Source: Pseudomonas lactis
GTDB taxonomy: Bacteria; Pseudomonadota; Gammaproteobacteria; Pseudomonadales; Pseudomonadaceae
DNA: 64,000 nucleotides
NCBI RefSeq assembly: GCF_001439845.1
Contig: NZ_JYLO01000005.1
Coordinates: 124,001 to 188,000, forward strand
Direction: 5' to 3'
The position numbers and the translations under genes were made by a program. The first letter of the stretch is position 1. Each line of letters opens with the position of its first letter. The notes under the pieces are model-generated. The model did not search any database and was not told where the DNA came from. It saw only the letters and a list, made by a program, of their open reading frames with translations. Shown one piece after another: positions 17,885 through 26,606 of the stretch.

Positions 17885-19015
17885 ATGAGTAGTGATCTGT
17901 TAGTCGTCGGCGCCGGCATTCTCGGCCTCTCCCACGCCTATGCCGCCGCCAGGCGCGGCCTCAAGGTCAAGGTGTTCGAGCGCAGCGCCACGCCATTGGG
18001 CGCCTCAGTGCGCAACTTCGGCCAGGCACTGGTCACCGGTCAACCACCAGGGCCAATGCTGGACCTGGCGCGGGAAAGCCGCGAAATCTGGGGCCAGTGG
18101 GCGCAAGCGGCGGGCCTGGCGCTCAAGCGCAATGGCTCCTACCTGTTCGCCCGCACCGAAGCCGAAGAGCATCTGCTCGAAGCCTTCTGCGCCGAGCGAG
18201 CGCGGGAGCACGGCTACAACGTCGAGCTGCTGCAAGGCGCTGCCATGAACGACCTGTACGCTGGCCAGTTCCGTCATCACCGCGCCGCACTGCATGGCAA
18301 GGACGATCAGCAACTGTATTCCCGCGAGGCCATCCCGGCGCTGATCCATTATCTGAGCCAGGCGCTGAACGTGGAGTTTCACTTCTCCACCCTGGTGCGG
18401 GAGGTTGAACCGGGCCAGTTGCACAGCACGGCGGGCCGCTTTCGCGGCGAGCAGATCATCGTCTGCTCCGGCCACGATTATCAGACCCTGCTGGCCGACG
18501 CCATCGCCGCGCTCAACCCGCAAACCTGTCGCCTGCAAATGCTGCGCGCCCGGCCAGCGCTCAACCTGAACCTGCAACATGCCTTGCTCACCGGCTTGAG
18601 CTGCGTGCACTACGGCGCCTTTGCCGACCTGCCGGAAGCGGCCGCGGTGCAGGCGCAGATCCTGCGGGAAACGCCGTACCTGCACGAGCACGGCATTCAC
18701 CTGTTGATCAGCCCAACGCCCCATGGCGAGTTGATCATCGGTGATTCCCACCATTACGACAGCGATCCGTCGCCCTTCAACGCCGAGCAGGTGGATGACT
18801 GGCTGATCGAACTGGCGCAGCAGACCCTGGGTTGCAAGGTCCAGGTGGTCGAGCGTTGGCAGGGTGTCTACGGTTCGCGCGGGCCTGGGCCGTTTTCGTT
18901 TGTGCAGGCGGCACCCGGCGTCAGCGCTGCCTTGATGCACACCGGCGTAGGGATGAGCGTGGGGCCGGCGATGGCCGAGCGTAATATCAGCACACTGTGG
19001 GGCACGACGCGATGA
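17885..19015 (+). CDS. FAD-dependent oxidoreductase of phosphonate catabolism clusters
   Basis: 376 aa DAO-type flavoprotein. The N-terminal dinucleotide motif is VVGAGILGLSHAYAAARRG, and a C-terminal GVGMSVGPAMAE segment contacts FAD. The family (TIGR03364-like, found in aminoethylphosphonate loci) is related to glycine/sarcosine oxidases, and members studied elsewhere oxidise aminoethylphosphonate or its N-alkyl forms at the amine. Its stop overlaps the next gene's start in an ATGA tetranucleotide, so the two are translationally coupled and probably act on the same substrate. Exact substrate is inferred. Confidence 0.85.
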   Translation: MSSDLLVVGAGILGLSHAYAAARRGLKVKVFERSATPLGASVRNFGQALVTGQPPGPMLDLARESREIWGQWAQAAGLALKRNGSYLFARTEAEEHLLEAFCAERAREHGYNVELLQGAAMNDLYAGQFRHHRAALHGKDDQQLYSREAIPALIHYLSQALNVEFHFSTLVREVEPGQLHSTAGRFRGEQIIVCSGHDYQTLLADAIAALNPQTCRLQMLRARPALNLNLQHALLTGLSCVHYGAFADLPEAAAVQAQILRETPYLHEHGIHLLISPTPHGELIIGDSHHYDSDPSPFNAEQVDDWLIELAQQTLGCKVQVVERWQGVYGSRGPGPFSFVQAAPGVSAALMHTGVGMSVGPAMAERNISTLWGTTR

Positions 19016-19566
19016 GCCCGGAACAGGCGATTGCCCAGGTGTTTGGCTTGTACGAGCAGCATGGCACGGCTGACTACATCGGCGAGCCGGTGTCGCAAAT
19101 CGAGCACATGTCCCAGGCCGCACAATTGGCCATGGCCGAAGGGTTTGACGACGAGGTGGTGCTGGCGGCGTTCTTCCACGACATCGGCCACCTCTGCGGC
19201 CAGGGCTGCGCGAACATGGGCGGTTATGGTGTGGTCAGCCACGAGCGGCTGGGCGCCGATTACCTGCGCCGCGCAGGCTTCAGCGAACGCTTGGCCAAAT
19301 TGGTGGAATACCACGTGCAGGCCAAGCGTTACCTGACCTTCAGCCAACCGGACTATTTCGCCCGCTTGAGCCAAGCCAGCCGTCGCACCCTGGGTTATCA
19401 GGGCGGCGTGATGAGCGCCGAAGAGGCCAGGGCTTTTGAACAGGACTCGCTATATGCCGTGAGTTTGCGTATGCGCCACTGGGACGAGCAGGCCAAGCAA
19501 ACGCAGGTGCCGGTGTTGGATCTGCAACTGCTCAAAGCCATGGCCGCCCGACTACTGGCCGCGTAG
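19012..19566 (+). CDS. PhnZ-like HD-domain mixed-valent diiron oxygenase
   Basis: 184 aa when started at ATG 19012, coupled to the FAD oxidoreductase. It keeps every residue that defines PhnZ, which cleaves (R)-2-amino-1-hydroxyethylphosphonate to glycine and phosphate with O2: metal ligands H32, H56-D57, H60, H77, H101 and D158, and the substrate-gating pair Y22 and E25 in DYIGEPVSQ. The spacing differs from PhnZ by only two to three residues. The usual partner hydroxylase PhnY is not in the window. It could alternatively act on another hydroxy-phosphonate. Confidence 0.87.
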   Translation: MSPEQAIAQVFGLYEQHGTADYIGEPVSQIEHMSQAAQLAMAEGFDDEVVLAAFFHDIGHLCGQGCANMGGYGVVSHERLGADYLRRAGFSERLAKLVEYHVQAKRYLTFSQPDYFARLSQASRRTLGYQGGVMSAEEARAFEQDSLYAVSLRMRHWDEQAKQTQVPVLDLQLLKAMAARLLAA

Positions 19567-19657
19567 ACGGGCCTTACACACATCGCAGATACGCCGCCTG
19601 GAGCCTCGATAGCCCCCGCACTAAGGTGCTTGCTTCTTAGCCAAGGGAGCAACGCAG

Positions 19658-20233
19658 ATGCGCTATTTGAAGGTAGTTGCACAGGATCAAACGGGAGATG
19701 GCCGGGCGAATACGGTGCGTCTTCAGTTCTACCAAGGTACGCCCTGCAATCAGGACGAGTTGCTCAATGAGGCCGTAGCCTATGACCTCACCTCAGACGC
19801 AAAGGTCGATTACAGCAGGGGAGACGTTACCAATGACGGTCAGGAAAGCAGTCTTGATCAAGCGTTGCTGGATCAATTTGCCAATGCCTATTTGAAGATC
19901 AACTGGGTGAATCGCGGCGCCAGTAGCCGGCTTTACATGAAGATCTTTTCCGAAGACTTCTATAAAGACGGCACCCCCGACACCGTGCGCCTGCACTTAC
20001 ACAAAGGCCCAGGGCTGCTGAGTTCGGACGCTCAGGTGTCTTGGAGCGCCGCCTATGATTTTGATAACAACGGTGAACTTGAGTGGAACATTCACGCCGA
20101 CATCAACTGCGATGGCGTCATTGATGAAGTTGATAAGCACTTGGTCCAGCAATTGGCTGAGCTTTATTTGAAGTTCAATTGGCACACACCTGAGCCCTTC
20201 GATGCCAAGGTTGTGGATATTCAGGCACATTGA
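19658..20233 (+). CDS. two-repeat EF-hand/dockerin-like protein of unknown function
   Basis: 191 aa, ATG 19658 behind AAGGGAGC. I do not recognise the family. The protein consists of two ~90-residue repeats: an early D-rich loop (D10-QTGDG; D100-FYKDG) followed by TVRLxF or TVRLHL, and a later dockerin-like calcium loop (D56-VTNDGQESSLD67; D148-INCDGVIDEVD159) followed by a helix ending AYLKINW or LYLKFNW. There is no signal peptide or membrane segment. Base composition is lower in GC than the neighbouring genes, suggesting transfer. A structural or calcium-binding role is only an inference. Confidence 0.75.
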   Translation: MRYLKVVAQDQTGDGRANTVRLQFYQGTPCNQDELLNEAVAYDLTSDAKVDYSRGDVTNDGQESSLDQALLDQFANAYLKINWVNRGASSRLYMKIFSEDFYKDGTPDTVRLHLHKGPGLLSSDAQVSWSAAYDFDNNGELEWNIHADINCDGVIDEVDKHLVQQLAELYLKFNWHTPEPFDAKVVDIQAH

Positions 20234-20234
20234 T

Positions 20235-20273
20235 CAGTAAGCAAAAGACCACGCCGTTTGACGCTGCTTACTG
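20235..20273. terminator. hairpin between convergent genes
   Basis: CAGTAAGCA (20235-20243) pairs with TGCTTACTG (20265-20273) around a 21-base loop. It sits between the convergent dockerin-like and GTPase genes. There is no U-run, so termination is only a possibility. Confidence 0.35.
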
Positions 20274-20278
20274 AGCAT

Positions 20279-21658
20279 TCAAGGCATGAGCCCCGGTTCA
20301 TTCAGTTGCACCGACAATGCCTCGACCTGCTCCTGACGCTCGGCCTGGCTCAGTTTGGCGTGGGGGTTGAGGGACGACCATTGCGGATAGGCGCGGGCCT
20401 TGTGCAAGGCGTCCGGCAGCTTGCCTTCGCGCCAGGTTTTGTCCTGGGGCGTATCGACCTTGATGCTGTGCATCGCCGCATGGCCGCGCAGGTTCAGGGC
20501 CTTGAGCAGTTGGCGTTGGCGCAGGGCGAGCAGGCGCAGCACGCTATCATCGACGGTGAGTTCGCGTTGGCCCTTGATCTTGCCCATCAGGCGGCTGCCA
20601 TAGCTGCGTGCGGTTTGCAGCGCACCGCCGGCAATCGCGCCGGCCAGGGCAGCAGCGCCCAGTGTCAGGCCACCGACCAGCAGATCCACGCCCGCACCGG
20701 CGGCCGCACCGGCGGCGATCCCGCCACCCACGCGCACGCCCAGTTGCTTGAGAGTTTCGGGGTTGAACAGGTCGTCGCCCCAGCGCCCGTCCAGCAACGG
20801 CAAGTCGCTGGCGGCGGCATCCTGTGGGCGGAAGCCGAACAGTTTGAGCAGGGCTTCGACGCACTTTTGTTCGCGCTGGCGCACGGCCTTGCGTAAATCA
20901 CTGATGGCCTGGGACTCATCCTCGGTGGTGACGCTGCGGCGGCAGGCGGCGCAGTCGATCAGCAACTCGGCGATCAGCCGTGCCGCGCTTTGCTGGCGAG
21001 CCTGGCGCTGGGCTTCTTGATCGAGGATCAGGCGTTCCAGCTGGGGGCGGGCGTTTTCCAGCAGCAGGGCCAGGCTTTCATACAGCCGACGTTCGCCGTC
21101 TTCGGGCGGTGCCACGCTGTCGAAACGCACCAGCGCATGTAGGCCGAGGCGGGCCAGGGCTTCGCGCCAGTCCGGTTCGCGGTGGTCGCTGCTGCTGACA
21201 AAGTTGAGCACCGGCAACAACGGTTTGCCACAACTGGCCAGCACTTGCAGCTCGTCGCGGTACTTGGCCAGCACCGGCTCGCGGGCATCGATCACGTACA
21301 GGCCAGCATCCGAGGCCAGCAATTGGCGCAGCACCTTGGCTTCCTGTTCGAAACGCTGGCGTGCCTCGCTGCCTTCCAGGAAACGCGCCAGCCGCGCAGG
21401 GCCATCCAGGCGTTCACCGGGGCGGTCGAGGCGTTCCAGGTAATCGAGCAGGGCGATGGCGTCTTCCAGGCCGGGCGTGTCGTACAGCTCCAGCAAGGCT
21501 TCGCCATCTACCGATAGGCGCGCACCTTCCACGTGCCGCGTGGTACTGGGGCGATGGGACACTTCGCCAAAGCCGACATCGCGGGTGAGGGTGCGCAGCA
21601 GTGAGGTCTTGCCCACGTTGGTGTGGCCGACCACGGCGAGTTTCAGCGGTTTAGTCAT
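20279..21658 (-). CDS. Era/YfjP-like GTPase with DUF3482 domain
   Basis: 459 aa. The N-terminal 170 residues are a TrmE-Era-Septin-like GTPase: G1 is GHTNVGKTSLLR (residues 11-22), G3 is DTPG. The expected NKxD motif is not obvious; LNFVSSSD near residue 165 occupies its place. The C-terminal half is the DUF3482 domain and has a glycine/alanine-rich stretch (GVRVGGGIAAGAAAGAG, then ALAGAIAGGALQ near 310-350) that may insert in or touch the membrane. The start overlaps the upstream DUF2868 gene by 8 bp, so they are coupled. Function unknown. Confidence 0.85.
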   Translation of the reverse strand: MTKPLKLAVVGHTNVGKTSLLRTLTRDVGFGEVSHRPSTTRHVEGARLSVDGEALLELYDTPGLEDAIALLDYLERLDRPGERLDGPARLARFLEGSEARQRFEQEAKVLRQLLASDAGLYVIDAREPVLAKYRDELQVLASCGKPLLPVLNFVSSSDHREPDWREALARLGLHALVRFDSVAPPEDGERRLYESLALLLENARPQLERLILDQEAQRQARQQSAARLIAELLIDCAACRRSVTTEDESQAISDLRKAVRQREQKCVEALLKLFGFRPQDAAASDLPLLDGRWGDDLFNPETLKQLGVRVGGGIAAGAAAGAGVDLLVGGLTLGAAALAGAIAGGALQTARSYGSRLMGKIKGQRELTVDDSVLRLLALRQRQLLKALNLRGHAAMHSIKVDTPQDKTWREGKLPDALHKARAYPQWSSLNPHAKLSQAERQEQVEALSVQLNEPGLMP

Positions 21659-23030
21659 GACCGGTCTCCAGCCAGCTTAACGGCGCGCAATCGGCAAACG
21701 ACAGCTCAAGCTGTTGCAGCGCGGCATGCCAGTCGCCCAGGCGCTCGGCGTCCAGCGCCTGGCCCGGTGGTGCCTGCAGCAGCCATACGCGGGTGTCGCT
21801 GGCGCTGCGTGCCAGCTCGGCGATCAGCGCCAGGCTGCCACGGTCGGGCGAGCGGCGCGGGTCACAGGCGATGGCCAGGCGCGCGGGTGGGAAACGGCTG
21901 AGTTGCTCCAGCAGTTTGTTGCGTGATTCGCGGCTGTCGAGGATGCCGGCGTTCTTGACGTTGGCAGGCAGTTTGGGGGGCCACGGGTGTTGGTCGTCGA
22001 GTTCGATGGCGACTAGCAAGGCGCCATCACTCTCCAGCTCACTTGCGCCGCCGCTGATCGGGTGCAGGTGATCGGGCGCCACATCGTTGACCCCCAGGCG
22101 CTCGCTGCTGGGCATCAGGCGTTCGCGCAGTTGGGCGTAGCCGGGCAGGTTGAGGTCCAGGCGCAACGCTGCGCGCCCGCGTTTCCATCGCCACAGGCAC
22201 AGCAGGGCGAGGATCAACCGCGGCAACAGGCCGTAGACCAGCAACACGCCCACCAGCCAGGCGGCCCAGGCTTGGCGGGCGCTTTCGATATTCAGCGCGG
22301 AGTCGCCGCTGGCGCGGATCATCTCCACGGTGGGCACATTGAAACCCAGCAGAGCCGGGAGTGTGCCGAGGGCCTGGGTCACGGCGACAAAGGTATCGGC
22401 GCCGAGAATGGTGGTTTCCCACACAAACCCGTAGCGGCGGGTGGCGAGCAGGGTCAGCAGGATCACCAGGGCGCTGAGCAAGGCCAGCAACCACAAGCTG
22501 TTGACCAGCACACCCACCGCCCAGCGATTGAGTTTTTGCCGTTGCAGCAACAGCAACAGCGCCGGGGCCAGTTGCGCGGCCTTGGCGTCACGCGCCAGTT
22601 TCTCGCTGAGCCACAACCACAGCCGGCCAAGGCTGGCGCTGTGTTCACCGGCAAACAGCAGGCCCAGGGCCCAACTGATCAGCAAGATCAGGTTCAGGCC
22701 GAGCAGGCTACCCAAGGCCCAGAACACATTCACCGGGGCCAAGCCATTGCCCAGCGCCGCGAACGCCAAACCGGCGCCGCTGATGACGGCGACCACCGCC
22801 AGTAACACCAGCGCCAGGCGTGCGCCTTGCAGCCAGCGGCTGAGCGCGGCGGCCAAACCATCGCGCTCGGCCAGGTGCAGCGCACGCTGCTGGATGCGCG
22901 TGGGCAGGTCGCCCCCGGCGGTGCGGGCCAGGCGGTTGGCTTCCAGGTCTTCCAGGGGGCCGGCGTGTTCTTCGCGCAAGCGCACGGTTTCTGTCAGCCA
23001 AAGTCTGTGCAGCGGGTTCAGTGCAGTCAC
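21651..23030 (-). CDS. DUF2868 membrane protein, partner of the DUF3482 GTPase
   Basis: 459 aa protein with four likely membrane segments: two adjacent ones near residues 70-125 and two more in the 190-285 region. The C-terminal 150 residues are soluble and alanine/leucine rich. DUF2868 and DUF3482 proteins are regularly encoded together in proteobacteria, and here the stop codon and the GTPase start share the bases ATGACTAA. A membrane-anchored GTPase complex is a reasonable inference; no enzymatic motif is visible. It is divergent from folA with a 69 bp gap. Confidence 0.82.
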   Translation of the reverse strand: MTALNPLHRLWLTETVRLREEHAGPLEDLEANRLARTAGGDLPTRIQQRALHLAERDGLAAALSRWLQGARLALVLLAVVAVISGAGLAFAALGNGLAPVNVFWALGSLLGLNLILLISWALGLLFAGEHSASLGRLWLWLSEKLARDAKAAQLAPALLLLLQRQKLNRWAVGVLVNSLWLLALLSALVILLTLLATRRYGFVWETTILGADTFVAVTQALGTLPALLGFNVPTVEMIRASGDSALNIESARQAWAAWLVGVLLVYGLLPRLILALLCLWRWKRGRAALRLDLNLPGYAQLRERLMPSSERLGVNDVAPDHLHPISGGASELESDGALLVAIELDDQHPWPPKLPANVKNAGILDSRESRNKLLEQLSRFPPARLAIACDPRRSPDRGSLALIAELARSASDTRVWLLQAPPGQALDAERLGDWHAALQQLELSFADCAPLSWLETGHD

Positions 23031-23099
23031 GCGCCGTCCTGTCGTGTTGATGAGGTTGGAGCATAACCGCTGGCTCGCCGCTCTGGTATTCTCGTCGCC

Positions 23100-23612
23100 A
23101 TGAAAAAAACTCTCCCTTTAAGCCTGATCGCAGCCCTCGGTGAAAACCGTGTGATCGGCGTCGACAACAGCATGCCCTGGCATTTGCCGGGGGATTTCAA
23201 ATATTTCAAGGCCACCACGCTCGGCAAGCCGATCATCATGGGGCGCAAGACCTGGGATTCCCTGGGCCGACCGCTGCCGGGGCGCTTGAACCTGGTGGTC
23301 AGCCGTCAGACCGATCTTGTGCTGGAAGGTGCGCAAGTTTTTCCTTCACTGGACGCGGCGGTAGAGCGGGCTGAGGAGTGGGCCAAGGCGCAAGGCGTGG
23401 ACGAGCTGATGCTGATCGGCGGCGCGCAGTTGTATGCGCAGGGGCTGGAACAGGCCGATCGCTTGTACCTGACCCGCGTGGCGCTGAGCCCGGAAGGGGA
23501 TGCGTGGTTTCCAGAGTTTGATAGGAACCAGTGGAAGCTGGTGTCGAATGTCGAGAATCCGGCTGAAGGTGATAAGCCGGCCTATAACTTCGAGGTGTGG
23601 GAAAAAGCCTAA
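23100..23612 (+). CDS. folA: dihydrofolate reductase
   Basis: 170 aa NADPH-dependent enzyme that regenerates tetrahydrofolate after thymidylate synthesis; target of trimethoprim. Diagnostic segments are SLIAALGENRVIGVDNSMPW with the Met20-type loop, HLPGDFKYFKATT with the active-site aspartate, and GRKTWDSLGRPLPGR for cofactor binding; LIGGAQLYAQ carries the conserved GG near residue 105. Start ATG 23100 fits the family's N-terminus. It is divergent from the DUF2868 gene and followed by a REP doublet. Confidence 0.96.
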   Translation: MKKTLPLSLIAALGENRVIGVDNSMPWHLPGDFKYFKATTLGKPIIMGRKTWDSLGRPLPGRLNLVVSRQTDLVLEGAQVFPSLDAAVERAEEWAKAQGVDELMLIGGAQLYAQGLEQADRLYLTRVALSPEGDAWFPEFDRNQWKLVSNVENPAEGDKPAYNFEVWEKA

Positions 23613-23616
23613 AAGC

Positions 23617-23688
23617 ATCGCAGGCAAGCCAGCTCCCACAGTTTGATGTGTGGATACATTCAAATGTGGGAGCTGGCTTGCCTGCGAT
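23617..23688. repeat. REP doublet
   Basis: ATCGCAGGCAAGCCAGCTCC and its inverted copy with a loop of about 26 bp, between the convergent folA and cystine-transporter genes. Confidence 0.9.
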
Positions 23689-23697
23689 GGCGGTCTA

Positions 23698-25089
23698 TCA
23701 GACCTGCGCTAACTCGGCATGCTCATCGGCATTCAACAGCGCTTTATCCGTCTGCCCCATGATCTGGCTGGTAATCGCCCCGGCCGTCATCGAACCATTC
23801 ACGTTCAACGCCGTACGGCCCATGTCGATCAGCGGCTCCACGGAAATCAACAGCGCCACCAGTGACACCGGCAAGCCCATGGCCGGCAGCACGATCAGCG
23901 CGGCAAAGGTCGCACCGCCGCCGACGCCGGCAACGCCCGCCGAACTCAAGGTCACAATCGCCACCAGGGTCGCGATCCACAGCGGGTCCAGCGGGTTGAT
24001 GCCCACGGTCGGCGCGACCATCACCGCCAACATGGCAGGGTAAAGACCGGCGCAACCGTTCTGGCCGATGGTCGCGCCAAACGAGGCGGCGAAACCGGCG
24101 ATGGATTGCGGAATGCCCAGGCGACGGGTCTGCGCTTCAATGCTCAGCGGAATACTCGCAGCGCTGGAGCGGCTGGTGAAGGCGAAGGTCAGCACCGGCC
24201 ACACCTTGCGGAAGAAGCGCAGCGGGTTGATCCCGGCCAGGGACAGCAGCAGGCCGTGCACCACGAACATCAGGCCCAGGGCCAGGTACGACACCACGAC
24301 GAAACTGCCGAGCTTGATGATGTCTTGCAGGTTGGAACCGGCGACCACCTTGGTCATCAGCGCCAGCACACCATAAGGGGTCAGCTTCATTACCAGGCGC
24401 ACCAGGCGCATCACCCAGGCTTGCAGGGTGTCGATGGCGTTAAGGACTTTCTGGCCTTTTTCCACGTCGTCCTTGAGCAGTTGCAGCGCGGCAACCCCAA
24501 GGAACGCGGCGAAAATCACCACGCTGATGATCGACGTCGGCTTGGCCCGGGCCAGGTCGGCGAACGGGTTGGCCGGTACGAACGACAGCAGCAACTGCGG
24601 GATATTCAGGTCGGCAACCTTGCCTGCGTAATCACTCTGGATCACTTGCAGGCGCGCCATTTCCTGGGTGCCGGCCACCAGCCCTTCGGCGGTGAGGCCG
24701 AACAGGTTGGTCAGGCCGATGCCGATCAGCGCCGCGATGGCCGTGGTGAACAGCAGCGTGCCGATGGTCAGGAAGCTGATCTTGCCCAGGGACGAGGCGT
24801 TATGCAGGCGCGCCACGGCACTGAGGATCGAGGCGAACACCAGCGGGATCACGATCATTTGCAGCAGTTGCACATAGCCGTTGCCCACCAGGTCAAACCA
24901 GCCGATGGAGGCTTTGAGCACCGGGTTGCCGTCGCCATAGATCGTGTGCAACGCCGCGCCGAACAGCACGCCCAGCACCAGGGCGAACAGCACCTTCTTG
25001 GCCAGGCTCCAGTTGGTACGGCGGGTTTGTGCCAGGCCCAACAACAGGGCCACGAACACCAATAAATTGAGAATCAGGGGCAGATTCAT
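23698..25089 (-). CDS. tcyP: L-cystine / dicarboxylate:cation symporter (TcyP-like)
   Basis: 463 aa inner-membrane symporter of the DAACS (SDF) family with eight membrane segments and two re-entrant loops. The serine-rich hairpin motif is visible as [17 protein letters not shown], and the second hairpin lies around [14 protein letters not shown]. The close relation to the TcyP/YdjN subgroup, with [15 protein letters not shown] in TM3-4, points to cystine rather than glutamate or C4-dicarboxylates, but substrate is an inference. It is divergent from the phosphatase gene across a 242 bp AT-richer region. Confidence 0.83.
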   Translation of the reverse strand: MNLPLILNLLVFVALLLGLAQTRRTNWSLAKKVLFALVLGVLFGAALHTIYGDGNPVLKASIGWFDLVGNGYVQLLQMIVIPLVFASILSAVARLHNASSLGKISFLTIGTLLFTTAIAALIGIGLTNLFGLTAEGLVAGTQEMARLQVIQSDYAGKVADLNIPQLLLSFVPANPFADLARAKPTSIISVVIFAAFLGVAALQLLKDDVEKGQKVLNAIDTLQAWVMRLVRLVMKLTPYGVLALMTKVVAGSNLQDIIKLGSFVVVSYLALGLMFVVHGLLLSLAGINPLRFFRKVWPVLTFAFTSRSSAASIPLSIEAQTRRLGIPQSIAGFAASFGATIGQNGCAGLYPAMLAVMVAPTVGINPLDPLWIATLVAIVTLSSAGVAGVGGGATFAALIVLPAMGLPVSLVALLISVEPLIDMGRTALNVNGSMTAGAITSQIMGQTDKALLNADEHAELAQV

Positions 25090-25331
25090 TGAAGCTCCGT
25101 TGAGAAGGCAGCCAATCGCGTGAGCCTGCGATTGCGAACCGGGAAGCCTAACAGCTTGAAATATATTGATTTAATACCGATATGGAATGGTAACTGTCGT
25201 TTTTGGAATAAGGGTTTGACGCTCAGGCGTATGCCCTTGGCGTGATCACGACGTCCTGGGTCGTGCTCGGGCGATAACTGTCATACGGATTTGTTAGCGT
25301 CGATGTCTTTCACTTGAGGGAGACAACGCCT
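25090..25331. promoter_or_regulatory. divergent promoter region, tcyP-like gene and phosphatase gene
   Basis: 242 bp without an ORF. The left part (25150-25190, around GAAATATATTGATTTAATAC) is AT-rich and would suit the promoter of the leftward symporter gene, in other bacteria a CysB target. I cannot identify a specific operator with confidence. Confidence 0.35.
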
Positions 25332-26393
25332 ATGAAGCTCGCGCCGAAACTATTGGTATCCGCCGCCTTTTGCCTCGGGCTTGCCAGCCAGGCGTTTGCC
25401 GCCACCGAGTTGAAACACTGGCCGGCACCTGCCGCCAGACAGCTCAACGAAATGATCGCCGCCAACGCCAACAAGGGTAACTACGCGGTGTTCGACATGG
25501 ACAACACCAGCTACCGTTACGACCTTGAAGAGTCGCTGCTGCCGTTCATGGAAAACAAGGGCCTGATCACCCGCGAAACCATGGACCCTTCGCTCAAGCT
25601 TATCCCCTTCAAAGACACCGCCGATCATAAGGAAAGTCTGTTCAGCTACTATTATCGTCTGTGCGAAGTCGACGACATGGTCTGCTACCCCTGGGTTGCG
25701 CAGATTTTTTCCGGCTTCACCCTCAAGGAACTCAAAGTGCAGGTCGACGAGCTGATGGCCTCCGGCAAGCCCGTGCCGGTCAGCTATTTCGAAGGCGACG
25801 TGGTGAAAAAATCCGAGGTACAGCCGCCGAAAGTCTTCACCGGCCAGGCCGAGCTGTACAACAAGCTGATGGAAAACGGCATCGAGGTCTATGTGATGAC
25901 CGCCGCGTCCGAGGAGCTGGTGCGCATGGTCGCGGCTGATCCGAAGTACGGCTACAACGTCAAACCCGAGAACGTCATCGGCGTGACCACGATGCTCAAG
26001 GACCGCAAGACCGGCGAGCTGACCACCGCACGCAAACAGATCACTGCCGGCAAGTATGACGAGAAGAGCAACCTCGGCCTGGAACTGACCCCTTACCTGT
26101 GGACCCCGGCGACCTGGATGGCCGGCAAGCACGCGGCGATCCTCACCTATATCGACGAGTGGAAAAAACCGGTGATCGTCGGCGGTGATACACCCACCAG
26201 CGACGGTTACATGCTGTTCCACGATGTGGACGTTTCCAAGGGTGGCATCCACTTGTGGATCAACCGCAAAGACAAATACATGACCCAGCTCAACGGCATG
26301 ATCGCCAAGCACGCGGCGGCTCAAGCCAAGGAAGGGTTGCCGGTGACGGCGGACAAGAACTGGGTGATCGTCAAGCCGGAAGATATCCAATAA
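25332..26393 (+). CDS. pchP: phosphorylcholine phosphatase-like HAD hydrolase (periplasmic)
   Basis: 353 aa from ATG 25332, which follows GAGGGAGAC; residues 1-23 are a signal peptide ending AFA. The mature protein is a HAD-superfamily phosphatase with nucleophile D55 and D57 in FDMDNTSYRYD, the MTAASEELVR motif II near residue 200, and GGDTPTSDGYML near 287 for motif IV. This pattern and length match the pseudomonad phosphorylcholine phosphatase PchP (PA5292), which releases choline and phosphate from host phosphocholine. In PAO1 the gene is elsewhere, so its position here is specific to this lineage. Confidence 0.8.
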   Translation: MKLAPKLLVSAAFCLGLASQAFAATELKHWPAPAARQLNEMIAANANKGNYAVFDMDNTSYRYDLEESLLPFMENKGLITRETMDPSLKLIPFKDTADHKESLFSYYYRLCEVDDMVCYPWVAQIFSGFTLKELKVQVDELMASGKPVPVSYFEGDVVKKSEVQPPKVFTGQAELYNKLMENGIEVYVMTAASEELVRMVAADPKYGYNVKPENVIGVTTMLKDRKTGELTTARKQITAGKYDEKSNLGLELTPYLWTPATWMAGKHAAILTYIDEWKKPVIVGGDTPTSDGYMLFHDVDVSKGGIHLWINRKDKYMTQLNGMIAKHAAAQAKEGLPVTADKNWVIVKPEDIQ

Positions 26394-26407
26394 GACCGAG
26401 TCACCTG

Positions 26408-26491
26408 CCTTCGCGAGCAAGCCCGCTCCCACATTCGACCGAGTTTCAACCTGAAATGCGGTCAACTGTGGGAGCGGGCTTGCCCGCGAAG
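26408..26491. repeat. REP doublet, GAGCGGGCTTGCCCGCG variant
   Basis: CCTTCGCGAGCAAGCCCGCT at the left and GGAGCGGGCTTGCCCGCGAA at the right, an inverted pair of a different REP sequence class from most in this window. It lies downstream of the phosphatase gene. Confidence 0.85.
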
Positions 26492-26537
26492 GCGGTCTTA
26501 AGAACACCGCCGACTCAAAGGCAAAATAGATATCAAT

Positions 26538-26563
26538 TGCGAACTAATCTCATTCTTTGCTAG
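26538..26563 (+). promoter_or_regulatory. probable Fur-regulated promoter of the ECF sigma gene
   Basis: TGCGAACTAATCTCA at 26538-26552 matches the 7-1-7 Fur consensus TGAGAATTATTCTCA at 12 of 15 positions by eye. A possible -10 (TGCTAG, 26558-26563) follows directly, so Fur binding would block it. This fits iron-starvation control of a FecI-type sigma factor. Confidence 0.6.
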
Positions 26564-26606
26564 CGTGCGCACTCCCTGAACCGTCCGTTCTTCTCAAGGT
26601 AGTGCT

